From Kribbella pratensis (lineage in GTDB: Bacteria > Actinomycetota > Actinomycetes > Propionibacteriales > Kribbellaceae), in contig NZ_SODU01000001.1 of NCBI RefSeq assembly GCF_004366075.1, positions 2,749,134 to 2,813,133 on the forward strand: 64,000 nt of DNA, given 5' to 3'. This document shows positions 9,128 to 17,803 of the stretch, piece by piece. The position numbers and the translations under genes are program-made. The stretch's first letter is position 1; the number at the start of each line of letters is the position of its first letter. The notes below the pieces were generated by a model. That model did not search any database. It was not told the DNA's origin and saw nothing but the letters and a program-made list of their open reading frames with translations.

Positions 9128-9871
9128 TTAGCGGTGGACGAGCGTGTGCTCGAAGGAGTAGCGGCTCGCGCGGTACAGGTGGGAGCCGTACTCGACCGGC
9201 TGGCCGTGGTCGTCGTACGTGATCCGCGTGGTCGCCAGCAGCGGAGAGCCCGGCTCCTCCGACAGGAGCTTCGCCTGCTCGGGTGTTGCCGGTACGGCGG
9301 AGATGGTCTGGTGCGCCACCTTCAGCCGGACTCCCTCAGCTCGCAGCAGCTGGTAGAGACCACGCTCGGCCAGTGTGGCCGGGTCGGTCTCCAGGATCTC
9401 CGGCGGCAGCCAGTTGCGCATCAGAGCGAGCGGTTCGCCGTCTGCCCGCCGCAGTCGCTCCAGCCGCAGTACCCGGTCGCCCAGCTCGCATTGCAGTGCA
9501 GTGGCAACCTCTGCGGTCGCAGGTGAGATTCCGAAGCGCAGTACGTCGGTTTCGGGCTTACGGTGCGCTGAGGTGAGGTCGTCGTACAGGCTGGTCAGTT
9601 CGAGCGAACGGCGTACCTGTCCGGAATTGCCGACCACCTGGGTGCCGACACCGCGTTTGCGGACCAGGAGGCCCTGGTCGACCAGACGGGCGATCGCCTG
9701 GCGGACGGTCGGCCGGCTCAGTCCATAGGCCTCGGCCAGATCCACCTCGTTGCTCAGCCGGGACCCGACAGGCAACTCGCCGCCCTGGATGGCCGCCTCC
9801 AGCTGCTGCGCCAGCTGCACGTGCAACGGCGTACGGCTGTTCCGATCGACCTGGACCTGGACGGTACTCAT
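9128..9871 (-). CDS. GntR-family regulator with UTRA domain
   Basis: 247 residues. The winged helix-turn-helix (RLSNEVDLAEAYGLSRPTVR, then LVDQGLLVRKRGVGTQV) is followed by a UTRA ligand domain containing the conserved LMRNWLP and EYGSHLYRA stretches. HutC/FarR-type regulators of this kind sense sugars, inositol derivatives or amino-acid metabolites. It closely resembles the GntR at 28869 (shared SLYDDL, MRNWLPP), and the two could have related ligands. It is divergent from the Gfo/Idh/MocA oxidoreductase at 10095, its probable target. Confidence 0.9.
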   Translation of the reverse strand: MSTVQVQVDRNSRTPLHVQLAQQLEAAIQGGELPVGSRLSNEVDLAEAYGLSRPTVRQAIARLVDQGLLVRKRGVGTQVVGNSGQVRRSLELTSLYDDLTSAHRKPETDVLRFGISPATAEVATALQCELGDRVLRLERLRRADGEPLALMRNWLPPEILETDPATLAERGLYQLLRAEGVRLKVAHQTISAVPATPEQAKLLSEEPGSPLLATTRITYDDHGQPVEYGSHLYRASRYSFEHTLVHR

Positions 9872-9968
9872 GGGCTCATCCTGAAGGGTGGACCGGAATC
9901 CGTCGAGCCGGTACCCGAATTTGATCAGACCCGCCCGCCGTAGCGGCGGACGCTGAACAAGGGCCTGA

Positions 9969-9995
9969 CGCCAGGTGAACTTTGCGATCCTGGCG
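9969..9995. promoter_or_regulatory. Inverted repeat in the gntR/oxidoreductase divergent gap
   Basis: CGCCAGG at 9969-9975 and CCTGGCG at 9989-9995 form perfect 7-base arms about 13 bases apart, in the 223-base gap between the divergent gntR and oxidoreductase starts. It is a candidate operator or promoter-proximal structure; no footprint evidence exists. Confidence 0.35.
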
Positions 9996-10094
9996 GTCCG
10001 GATCGCGGGCACCGGGTTTGGAGCCGTGGTGTGCTGGGGCAGGATGACGGCTTCGCCCACGCCGCCCCGGATCGCTGTCAGCAAGGGAGAACGC

Positions 10095-11096
10095 ATGGAA
10101 CCGCTTCGCATCGGCATCCTCGGTGCCGCTCGGATCGCCGGCCGGGCCATCGTCGAGCCCGCCAAGCTGACCGGCGCGCGGCTGGTCGCGGTCGCCGCGC
10201 GCGACATCGGCCGGGCCGAAGCGTTCGCCGCCGAGCACGGCGTCGAACGGGTCCACGCGTCGTACCAGCAACTGCTGGACGATCCCGAGATCGAAGCGAT
10301 CTACAACCCGTTGGCGAACGGTCTGCACGGGCCGTGGAACCTGCGGGCCCTTGCCGCAGGCAAGCACGTGCTGACCGAGAAGCCGTCGACCAGCAACGCC
10401 ACCGAGGCTCTGGAGGTCCGGGACGCCGTCCACTCATCCGGTCTGGTGTTCATGGAGGCGTTCCACTACGCGTACCACCCGGTGATGCGACGGCTGCAGG
10501 AGCTCGTCGCCAAGGGCGAGCTGGGCGACCTGCAGACGGTCGAGGCGACCATGGTGATGCCCCCGCCGCCGGAGGACGACCCGCGCTGGTCCCTGCCACT
10601 CGCCGGGGGTGCCGTGATGGACGTCGGCTGCTACGCGCTGCACGCACAGCGGATGTTCGCGCCGTACGCCGGTGGCGCGCCGAAGCTCATCAGTGCACGC
10701 GCCGGTGAGCGAAAGCGGCTGCCGGGCGTGGACGAATGGCTCAACGCCGACCTGGAGTTCCCGAACGGTGCGACCGGTGTGGTGCGGACCAGCATGGCGG
10801 CCGAGAACGTCGAGTTCAGCCTCAAGGTCGTCGGCAGCCGTGGCGAGGCGTTCGCCCCGTTCTACGTGCTTCCGCAGAACGACGACCGGGTGGTCGTGAC
10901 GACCAAGGAAGACACGTGGGTCGAGCACCTCGGCACACGGACGTCGTACACGTACCAGTTGGAGGCCTTCGCCGGGGCGATCCGCAACGGCGCTCCGCTC
11001 CTCACCGACGCCGACGACGCGCTGGCGACGATGGAGCTCATCGACGCCTGCTACGTCGCCGCGGGTATGGCCCCGCGACCGGTCTCCGCGATCTGA
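10095..11096 (+). CDS. Gfo/Idh/MocA-family oxidoreductase
   Basis: 333 residues. The N-terminal Rossmann motif GILGAARIAGRAIV, the conserved EKPSTSNATEA (Lys-Pro of the family) and the C-terminal sheet domain identify an NAD(P)-dependent sugar or cyclitol dehydrogenase. The motif MEAFHYAYHP matches the subgroup similar to trans-1,2-dihydrobenzene-1,2-diol and D-xylose dehydrogenases. AAGGGAGA precedes the ATG at 10095, so I prefer it over the earlier GTG at 9975. Its 3-prime end overlaps the convergent amidotransferase gene by 46 bases. Confidence 0.88.
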   Translation: MEPLRIGILGAARIAGRAIVEPAKLTGARLVAVAARDIGRAEAFAAEHGVERVHASYQQLLDDPEIEAIYNPLANGLHGPWNLRALAAGKHVLTEKPSTSNATEALEVRDAVHSSGLVFMEAFHYAYHPVMRRLQELVAKGELGDLQTVEATMVMPPPPEDDPRWSLPLAGGAVMDVGCYALHAQRMFAPYAGGAPKLISARAGERKRLPGVDEWLNADLEFPNGATGVVRTSMAAENVEFSLKVVGSRGEAFAPFYVLPQNDDRVVVTTKEDTWVEHLGTRTSYTYQLEAFAGAIRNGAPLLTDADDALATMELIDACYVAAGMAPRPVSAI

Positions 11097-11794
11097 TCGC
11101 TGCGGCCGGCGACCGCGTGTGCGAACGCCTGGATGAACGGGTGTGGGCGTCTGCCGTCGCCGGCCAGCTCCGGCTGGAACAGGCTGGCCAGGTAGAACGG
11201 GTGACCCGGCAGCTCGGCGATGCGCGGTTCACCTGCGTCGTCGTACCCGCTGAAGACCATGCCGTGCTCACGCAGTAGGTCGAGCTTGCTGCTGTCCAGG
11301 CCGTAGGAGCAGTGGTACCTCTCCATGGAGCGCTCTACACCGAGTAGCTCGGCAGCACGGGTTCCTGGCCGCACCTGCACTCCGCCCTCGTGTCCGTCGA
11401 GCGAACACTGCAACGGCACGATCAGGAGCTCGTCAGCATCCGGCGTACTCTCGCCATGCTGTACGCCGGTTGCGCCGCAGACGTTGCGCGCGAACTCGAG
11501 CATCGCGTGCTGGAACCCGCCACACGTACCCAGGAACGGGATTTCCTGCTCGCGGGCGATCCGGACCGCGGTCACTGCACCGGCCTCGCTCCGGTACGGG
11601 CTGCCGGGCAGCAGCCAGATCCCGTCGAAGCCTTCGAGCGCATCGTCCACGTCATCGCTCGGGACCCAGTAGACGTCGAGATCCAGGTGATCGCGTTCCT
11701 CGAGTTCCTTGAGCAGACCGGGGATGCGGGCGTGCGAACGAACATGCGGTGAGCGGTCCCCGACCAGGGCGAGGCGTCCGGAGTAGGCGTTCAT
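11051..11794 (-). CDS. Class I glutamine-amidotransferase-like protein related to the CTP synthase C-terminal domain
   Basis: 247 residues of the class I GATase fold. The oxyanion strand LLPGSPYRS and nucleophile elbow FLGTCGGFQHAMLEFARN (Cys91) are intact and match CTP synthase. The usual catalytic His-Pro-Glu of FHPE is Phe-Gln-Pro-Glu here (Gln207), so ordinary glutaminase activity is doubtful. It has no synthetase domain and is probably one of the stand-alone CTP-synthase-C-like proteins of unknown role. Its start is 70 bases from the divergent LysR gene. Confidence 0.8.
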   Translation of the reverse strand: MNAYSGRLALVGDRSPHVRSHARIPGLLKELEERDHLDLDVYWVPSDDVDDALEGFDGIWLLPGSPYRSEAGAVTAVRIAREQEIPFLGTCGGFQHAMLEFARNVCGATGVQHGESTPDADELLIVPLQCSLDGHEGGVQVRPGTRAAELLGVERSMERYHCSYGLDSSKLDLLREHGMVFSGYDDAGEPRIAELPGHPFYLASLFQPELAGDGRRPHPFIQAFAHAVAGRSDQIAETGRGAIPAAT

Positions 11795-11864
11795 GGGTCC
11801 ATCCTCGGGTCGCGGCGAGCATCAGCGCCAACGATGATCTCTGCATGGTCGATCAGAGATACTG

Positions 11865-12752
11865 ATGCATGTGGATCCTCATCTGCTGCGGACCTTCGTC
11901 ACCGTCGCCGAGTGCGGATCGTTCTCCGCGGCGGCCTCGCGACTCGGCTACACCCAGTCCGCGGTGTCCCAGCACATCGCCACCCTGGAGAGCGACCTCG
12001 GTACGCCGTTGCTCCGCCGACGGCCCGTCGTACCGACACCAGCGGGCGAGCGCCTGCTCGAACACGCCGGTCCGATCCTGCTCCGGCTGGACGCGGCCCG
12101 CGCCGACGTACGCCGTACTGTCGCGGATCCGCCCAGCACCCTCACGCTCGCCGCGTCTCCCCTGGCGGCCCGGTCACTTGCGACGGCGTTGGCCGAGGTA
12201 CGACGTGCTTATCCCGGCACCGAGACCTCGCTGACCGTCTGCGGGCGCGACGAGGTCGTCGCGGGTATCGCCGCCGGCAGCTTCACGCTCGGTCTCGTGG
12301 ACGGCATCGCCACTCCCACCGATCCTCTCAACCTGACCAACGCCGTACAGCTCCGCACCACTTCGGTGGCCCACGACACCCTGGTCGTAGCCCTGCCCAC
12401 TACCCACCCACTGGCCCGCCATGGTCGTGGCCTCTCGCTTGGCGATCTCGCAGACGCGCGGTGGATCGACGCCCCCGACCTCGCCGCCCCACTGGCGACA
12501 TTGCGCGCCGCGGCCGGCTCCGACGCGCTACGCCCGGCCTTCACCTACAACGGCACCGACCTCCACACGCTCCTCACCCTGATCGGCTCCGGCCACGGCC
12601 TAGCGGTCCTCCCCCGCTCAGCAGTCACACCGGACCTCGCGGCCGTCCCACTCGCCACGCCACGCCTGGTGCATCGAACCGAGCTCCTGCACGGCCATCT
12701 CTCCGACCCCGCAGCAGAAGCCGTGGCCACCGCCCTCTCAGACCACGAGTAG
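11865..12752 (+). CDS. LysR-family transcriptional regulator
   Basis: 295 residues with the classic N-terminal helix-turn-helix (LLRTFVTVAECGSFSAAASR, then LGYTQSAVSQHIATLE) and the periplasmic-binding-like co-inducer domain. It is divergent from the amidotransferase-like gene 70 bases away, the usual LysR target arrangement. The co-inducer is unknown. Its end overlaps the convergent phosphotransferase gene by 15 bases. Confidence 0.92.
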   Translation: MHVDPHLLRTFVTVAECGSFSAAASRLGYTQSAVSQHIATLESDLGTPLLRRRPVVPTPAGERLLEHAGPILLRLDAARADVRRTVADPPSTLTLAASPLAARSLATALAEVRRAYPGTETSLTVCGRDEVVAGIAAGSFTLGLVDGIATPTDPLNLTNAVQLRTTSVAHDTLVVALPTTHPLARHGRGLSLGDLADARWIDAPDLAAPLATLRAAAGSDALRPAFTYNGTDLHTLLTLIGSGHGLAVLPRSAVTPDLAAVPLATPRLVHRTELLHGHLSDPAAEAVATALSDHE

Positions 12753-13886
12753 TTGCTCCAGGCCACCACGCGTCATCATCCGATCAAGCACCCCGACAGC
12801 TTCCCGCTCGGCAAAGACCGCATGGTCGGCATCCTCCGGGTCGATCGCCTCACAGATCGCGTTGTACGTCCAGTTGAGCCAGCCGGTGATCGCGACCGCG
12901 AACGACTCCAGCCCCAGCTTCGGCCACTCCCGCACCTCGCCGTACCCGTCCCGGAAGGCCAACAGCCCACGCTGGTTGACTTCCGGCCGCATCAGCCAGT
13001 GCGTCAGCACTGAGCCGAGCTCTAGCTCGGGGCTGAGCGATCCGGCGAAGTCCCACTCCATCACGGTGAGCTGTCCGTCGCGTCCCTGGCGAACACTCTC
13101 CGGGTTCAGGTTGCGGTTGCAGAGCATCAGTTCGTCGGGCGCGTCGAGCTCGATCGCCAGCAGCTCGCGGATCGCCGGCAGGCGTGCGTCGAGTTGCTCG
13201 GCCCATGGTTTGCGGGCCGCACGCGCACGACCGAGCAGGTGCTGCCAGTCGTCCTCTGAGCGGCGGAACGCCAGGTAGCCGTGGATAGGCTCGGCGCTCG
13301 GGATGGCCAACGCGTGCAACGTCCCGAACAGAGCACCCGCTCGACGAGCCATCGCCGTCGACACCGGCAGCACTGGCGCCGTTCCGACCTCGAGCCACTC
13401 GTGTACGCGCCAGTTCTCGCCACGCACCTTCTCGATCAGGCGTCCGTGCGGACTGATCGCCGCGGCCGGCGCGGCTACTCCCGCCGCGACAGCAGCCTCA
13501 CGGAGCCGGGCGCCGAGCTGGGCTTGCTCGTTCGTGATCCAGTCGTAGACGGTGACGGCCAGCCACCGCCCGCGGTCGGTGGTGAGGTCCCAGCAGCGCC
13601 CCATCGCAGTGAACAACACGGGTTTCGCCGGCCCGGTCAACGTCCCCAGGTCGAACGCTTCGGCAAGCTCCTCGGCCAGGCCGGCAGGAGCCGTGGGCGC
13701 GTCCGCGACCCGGCGCTCGACCTCGGCTTTCAACGCCGGCCAGTCGCGTACGCCGTACTCCGCGGCCAGCGCGCGTTGCGCTTCCGCGAGCGAGGCGTCC
13801 GGCTTGGACTCCCGCAGTACCGCGAGGAGATCCTTCGCTTCCTTGCGCAGGTACTCGATGCTGGGCCGATCAGGCAGCAGTCTCAC
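12738..13886 (-). CDS. Aminoglycoside-phosphotransferase-like protein
   Basis: 382 residues. The first 60 (SIEYLRKEAKDLLAVLRE, then EYGVRDWPALKAEVERR) resemble the N-terminal segment attached to ankyrin-like proteins in actinomycetes. The rest is an APH/choline-kinase-like fold. The catalytic loop appears as LMLCNRNLNPESV, where the family norm is HxDxxxxN: His and Asp are replaced by Cys and Arg while Asn is kept, and MEWDFAG fits the Mg-binding IDFxxA position. Activity is uncertain; it may be a divergent kinase or pseudokinase. Confidence 0.75.
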   Translation of the reverse strand: MRLLPDRPSIEYLRKEAKDLLAVLRESKPDASLAEAQRALAAEYGVRDWPALKAEVERRVADAPTAPAGLAEELAEAFDLGTLTGPAKPVLFTAMGRCWDLTTDRGRWLAVTVYDWITNEQAQLGARLREAAVAAGVAAPAAAISPHGRLIEKVRGENWRVHEWLEVGTAPVLPVSTAMARRAGALFGTLHALAIPSAEPIHGYLAFRRSEDDWQHLLGRARAARKPWAEQLDARLPAIRELLAIELDAPDELMLCNRNLNPESVRQGRDGQLTVMEWDFAGSLSPELELGSVLTHWLMRPEVNQRGLLAFRDGYGEVREWPKLGLESFAVAITGWLNWTYNAICEAIDPEDADHAVFAEREAVGVLDRMMTRGGLEQLLVV

Positions 13887-14107
13887 AATGCGTCCTCTCG
13901 CACCCGGACTCGCACGGGTCTCAAGAGAGCGTCATCGACCGCACTCAGCTTCGGAAATCGAGGTGGCTTCCAGCCTTCCGGCGAGTCTCGGCGCGCCCTC
14001 GAACGCACCAGCGAGGCTACCCAGCTCCGACCCCGACGGTCAACGGTGACGGTGACCTACGTCGGCCCGCCCGGGACCGCAGTCCCCGGGGAACTGCGGT
14101 CCGGACG

Positions 14108-14221
14108 CTACTTCTGCCCGTGCTTGGTGGACGGGATGGTCGAACTGTCGCTCGGGTTGGGTTTCGGCCGTTTGGGTTGCTTGGGCTTGCGGACTTCACG
14201 TCCGCCTTTGTTCTTGGACAT
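14108..14221 (-). CDS. Very small basic protein (37 residues)
   Basis: The short frame begins MSKNKGGREVRKPKQPKRP and ends STKHGQK. It is rich in Lys, Pro, Arg and Asn with no hydrophobic core, so it is probably disordered. A GGAG ribosome site lies 8 bases before the ATG at 14221. Small KNK..REV(R/K)KPK proteins of this kind are widespread in proteobacterial and actinobacterial genomes, without known function to my knowledge. It lies in the 450-base gap downstream of the inositol operon; the rest of the gap shows only a weak hairpin (14261-14273) that might end the operon. Confidence 0.65.
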   Translation of the reverse strand: MSKNKGGREVRKPKQPKRPKPNPSDSSTIPSTKHGQK

Positions 14222-14336
14222 GACGCACACTCCGGGGCTTCACGATCGCGAGCTGAGGACGGGCCGACGGCCCTGCTACGCCGCGGTACTCCTCATGCCC
14301 CGGGGGTCACCTTCGACGCTACACCCAATGCGCCGA

Positions 14337-15839
14337 TCAGTCGTGGGTCGGGAAGCCCAGGTTGATCCCGCCGTGGGACGGGTCCAGCCAGCGCGACGTG
14401 ACCACCTTGCCGCGGGTGAAGAAGTGCACCCCTTCGGTCCCGTGGGCGTGGGTGTCACCGAACAGCGAGTTCTTCCAGCCGCCGAACGAGTAGTACGCCA
14501 TCGGCACCGGGATCGGGACGTTGATCCCGACCATCCCGACCTCCACCTCGTTCTGGAACCGGCGCGCCGCTCCGCCGTCGTTGGTGAAGATCGCCGTCCC
14601 GTTCCCGTACGGGTTCGAGTTCACCAGCTCGAGCGCTTCGTCGTACGACGGCGTACGCAGCACCGAGAGCACCGGGCCGAAGATCTCGTCGGTGTAGATC
14701 GACATCTCGGGCGTCACCTTGTCGAACAGCGTCGGGCCTAGCCAGAAGCCGTCGGCCGCCCCGTCGAAGTCACCCCCGCGACCGTCGACCACCAACTCCG
14801 CGCCGGCCTCGACCCCGGCCGCGACGTACCCGGCGACCTTGTCCCGGTGCTCGCCGGTCACCAAGGGGCCCATGTCGCAACCGCGCGTGCCGTCGCCGGT
14901 CTTCAGCTTGCCCATCCGCTCCTTGATCTTGCCGATCAGCTCGTCCGCGATCGGCTCGACCGCGACCAGAGCGGAGATCGCCATGCACCGCTCACCCGCC
15001 GACCCGAACCCGGCGTTCACGGCGGCATCGGCCGCGAGGTCCAGGTCCGCGTCCGGCAGCACGATCATGTGGTTCTTCGCGCCGCCGAGGGCCTGCACAC
15101 GCTTGCCGTTGCGGGTGCCGTTCTCGTAGACGTACTTCGCGATCGGCGTCGACCCGACGAACGACACCGACTTGACGTCCGGGTGCTCGAGCAGCCGGTC
15201 GACCGCCTCCTTGTCACCGTGCACGACGTTCACGACGCCGTCCGGCATTCCGGCCTCCTTCCACAGCTCGGCCATCGCGTTCGCCGCGGACGGGTCCTTC
15301 TCGGACGGTTTGATCACCACACTGTTGCCACAGGCAACCGCGATCGGAACGAACCACATCGGCACCATGGCCGGGAAGTTGAACGGCGAGATCACCGCGC
15401 TGACGCCGAGCGGCTGCCGGATCGAGTACACGTCGACCTTGGTCGAGACGCCCTCGCTGTACCCGCCCTTGAGCAGATGCGGGATCCCGCAGGCGAACTC
15501 GATCACCTCGAGGCCGCGGGTCACCTCGCCGATCGCGTCGGACAGCACCTTGCCGTGCTCGGCGGTGATCAGCTGCGCGATCCGCTCCTTGTCGCGGTTC
15601 ACCAGCTCGCGGTAGGCGAACAGGACCTGGGCGCGCTTCGTCAGCGACGTCTGCCCCCAGGCCTTCGACGCCTCGTGAGCGACCTTGACGACCTCGTCGA
15701 CCGTGGCCGCCGACGCCAGATCCAGCTCGCCCGTGACCTGGCCGGTCGCGGGGTTGTAGACCTTGCTGGTCCGCTCGGCCACGCCGGTCCACGAGCTGCC
15801 GCCGACGAGGTGGGTGATGCGCTTGCTGTCAGTACTCAC
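14337..15839 (-). CDS. iolA: CoA-acylating methylmalonate-semialdehyde dehydrogenase
   Basis: 500 residues of the aldehyde dehydrogenase superfamily. The motifs SPFNFPAMVPMWF, FVGSTPIAKYVY, the catalytic-Cys stretch NAGFGSAGERCMAIS and the late PYGNGTAIFTNDGGAARRF are those of MmsA/IolA. It oxidises malonate semialdehyde (inositol route) or methylmalonate semialdehyde (valine route) to acetyl- or propionyl-CoA. It is the last gene of the 12-gene inositol operon, 33 bases after iolG, which favours the inositol role. Confidence 0.95.
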   Translation of the reverse strand: MSTDSKRITHLVGGSSWTGVAERTSKVYNPATGQVTGELDLASAATVDEVVKVAHEASKAWGQTSLTKRAQVLFAYRELVNRDKERIAQLITAEHGKVLSDAIGEVTRGLEVIEFACGIPHLLKGGYSEGVSTKVDVYSIRQPLGVSAVISPFNFPAMVPMWFVPIAVACGNSVVIKPSEKDPSAANAMAELWKEAGMPDGVVNVVHGDKEAVDRLLEHPDVKSVSFVGSTPIAKYVYENGTRNGKRVQALGGAKNHMIVLPDADLDLAADAAVNAGFGSAGERCMAISALVAVEPIADELIGKIKERMGKLKTGDGTRGCDMGPLVTGEHRDKVAGYVAAGVEAGAELVVDGRGGDFDGAADGFWLGPTLFDKVTPEMSIYTDEIFGPVLSVLRTPSYDEALELVNSNPYGNGTAIFTNDGGAARRFQNEVEVGMVGINVPIPVPMAYYSFGGWKNSLFGDTHAHGTEGVHFFTRGKVVTSRWLDPSHGGINLGFPTHD

Positions 15840-15872
15840 GATGTTTCCTCACTGCTGGTGGTGTTTCCTGCT

Positions 15873-16946
15873 TCATCCGAGGACCTCGCCGCGGTCGGCC
15901 AAGGCAACGTCGACGGGCTTGCCGGTGCCCAACGACTCCAGCCCGGCCTCGCAGACGGCCGCCGCGGCGTAGCCGTCCCAGGCGCTCGGGCCGTCGATCT
16001 CACCGCGCACGGTGGCGTCGACCCAGCGTTGCACCTCGATGTCGTACGCCTGCTCGAACCGAACCCGGAAGTCGGCCGGCATTGTGCCGCCCCACTGCTG
16101 GCCGGCTCGGGTGAAGACGCCGGACCCGAGACCGATCGTCGCGCTGCCGCGCTCGGCCACCGCCTCACACCTGACCTCGTACCCGACCTGGAAGTTCACG
16201 AACACCTCCACGTCGGCCAGCGCCCCGTTCGCCAGCTCGAACACGGCCAGCTGCGGATCGAGTACGCCGTCCGCGACGAGACTCGTCGGCGTCGGGGTGT
16301 GCACGGTGATCCGGGTGATCTCCTCGCCGAACAGCCACCGCGCGACGTCGACCTCGTGCACCATCGAGTCCCGGACGATCATCTCGCTCCGGAACGTCGG
16401 CGAGGCCGACTTGTTCCGGTGCACGTTGTGCAGCAGCAGCGTCCGCCCGAGGTCGCCGGAGTCGAGCAGTTGCTTCAAAGCGGCGTACTCCGGGTCGAAT
16501 CGCCGCATGAACCCGACCTGGATCAGCTGTCGTCCGAGCTTGTGTTCGGCCTCGACCACGCGCAACGCCGACGCCGCGTCCATCGTCAACGGCTTCTCGC
16601 ACAGCACGGGCTTCCCGTGCTCCAGACAGGCGAACAACTGGTCCGCATGTGCGAACCCCGGCGACGCCAGGATCACCGCGTCGACGTCGTCGGCCGCGAT
16701 CAGCTCCATCGGATCCTCGACCACGCGAACAGTCTCCGCGTACGCCGTACCGCCCGAGTGTCTCGCCGTACTGGCAGACCCGGCTGTCGACCTTTCCGAG
16801 AGCCTGCCGGCGAGCGCCTCGGCCCGGCCCGTATCCGCATCGGAGACCGCGGCCAGGCGTGCACCCGCCGTCTTCCGCACAATGCGTTCGGCGTGGTCGG
16901 CGCCCATCACTCCGACGCCGACGATCCCGACCCGCAGCTCGGTCAT
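15873..16946 (-). CDS. iolG: Inositol 2-dehydrogenase-like oxidoreductase
   Basis: 357 residues of the Gfo/Idh/MocA family: Rossmann motif GIVGVGVMGADHAERI, conserved CEKPLTMDAASAL and the substrate-side stretch GFMRRFDPEYAALK typical of inositol dehydrogenases. It probably oxidises myo-inositol to 2-keto-myo-inositol with NAD, in the cytoplasm. Its ATG overlaps the ABC ATPase stop by 4 bases. A second family member at 27743 shares the operon, so which of the two acts on myo- rather than scyllo- or other inositols cannot be told from sequence. Confidence 0.88.
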   Translation of the reverse strand: MTELRVGIVGVGVMGADHAERIVRKTAGARLAAVSDADTGRAEALAGRLSERSTAGSASTARHSGGTAYAETVRVVEDPMELIAADDVDAVILASPGFAHADQLFACLEHGKPVLCEKPLTMDAASALRVVEAEHKLGRQLIQVGFMRRFDPEYAALKQLLDSGDLGRTLLLHNVHRNKSASPTFRSEMIVRDSMVHEVDVARWLFGEEITRITVHTPTPTSLVADGVLDPQLAVFELANGALADVEVFVNFQVGYEVRCEAVAERGSATIGLGSGVFTRAGQQWGGTMPADFRVRFEQAYDIEVQRWVDATVRGEIDGPSAWDGYAAAAVCEAGLESLGTGKPVDVALADRGEVLG

Positions 16947-17803
16947 GTCCCCTCCTGCCCCTTCCGCACATCATCCACGACGACCTCGGGGTTGATCTCC
17001 CGCAGCTCGTGGCTCAGCGCTTCCAGCTCGGAACCGCCGGCCATCTCGGTCGTCAGCTCCTCCAGCGTGATGTCCGACCGGTGCGTGTCGAGCGCCACCC
17101 GGCCGAGCTTCAGGACGACGAAGTGGTTGCCGACCAGGTACGCGTGGTGCGGGTTGTGGGTGATGAAGATGACCCCGATCCCGGCGTCGCGGGCCTTCAC
17201 GACATACTTCAGCACCACCCCCGACTGGTTCACGCCGAGCGCGGCGGTCGGCTCGTCGAGGATGAGGACCTTGGCGCCGAAGTGAATCGCCCGCGCAATC
17301 GCCACACACTGCCGCTGACCGCCGGACAGCTTGCCGACCGGCTGCTCGAGATCGGGGATCGAGATCCCCATCTTGGTCAGCTCCTCCTGCGCGATCCGTT
17401 TCATCTTCGCCGCGTCCAGCTGCCGGAACGGCCCCTTGGTGAGCTCGTTGCCGAGGAAGAAGTTCCGCCAGACCGACATCAGCGGAGCCAGCGCCAGGTC
17501 CTGGTAGACGGTCGCGATACCGCTGTCGAGGGACTCGCGCGGCGAGCCGAAGTGCCGCTCCTCGCCGTTCACCGACATCCGGCCGGAGGTGTAGTCGTGC
17601 AGCCCGGCGATGATCTTGATCAGCGTCGACTTGCCCGCCCCGTTGTCACCGAGCACGCAGGTGATCTCACCCTGCCGCACCGACAGCGACACCCCGCGCA
17701 GCGCCTGGATGTTGCCGTAGCTCTTGCCGACGTCCTCGAGCAGCACGATCGGTGTGTTCGGACTGGTCGTCGCGTCGTCCGCGAACGATTCCGTGGTGGT
17801 CAT
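16943..17803 (-). CDS. Sugar/inositol ABC transporter ATP-binding protein
   Basis: 286 residues with one nucleotide-binding domain: Walker A GDNGAGKST near 52-60, signature LSGGQRQCVAIARA, Walker B VLILDEPTAALGV. Single-domain ATPases of this type (FrcA-like) pair with RbsC/FrcB-type sugar importers. The neighbours are the permease (ATGA overlap with its stop at 17803) and the binding protein, so it energises import of inositol or a related cyclitol. Confidence 0.93.
   Translation of the reverse strand: MTTTESFADDATTSPNTPIVLLEDVGKSYGNIQALRGVSLSVRQGEITCVLGDNGAGKSTLIKIIAGLHDYTSGRMSVNGEERHFGSPRESLDSGIATVYQDLALAPLMSVWRNFFLGNELTKGPFRQLDAAKMKRIAQEELTKMGISIPDLEQPVGKLSGGQRQCVAIARAIHFGAKVLILDEPTAALGVNQSGVVLKYVVKARDAGIGVIFITHNPHHAYLVGNHFVVLKLGRVALDTHRSDITLEELTTEMAGGSELEALSHELREINPEVVVDDVRKGQEGT

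Noticed and set aside
14847..17285. An 812-codon open frame antisense to iolA/iolG/ATPase genes
   Set aside because: Same reason: a shadow spanning three well-defined genes.
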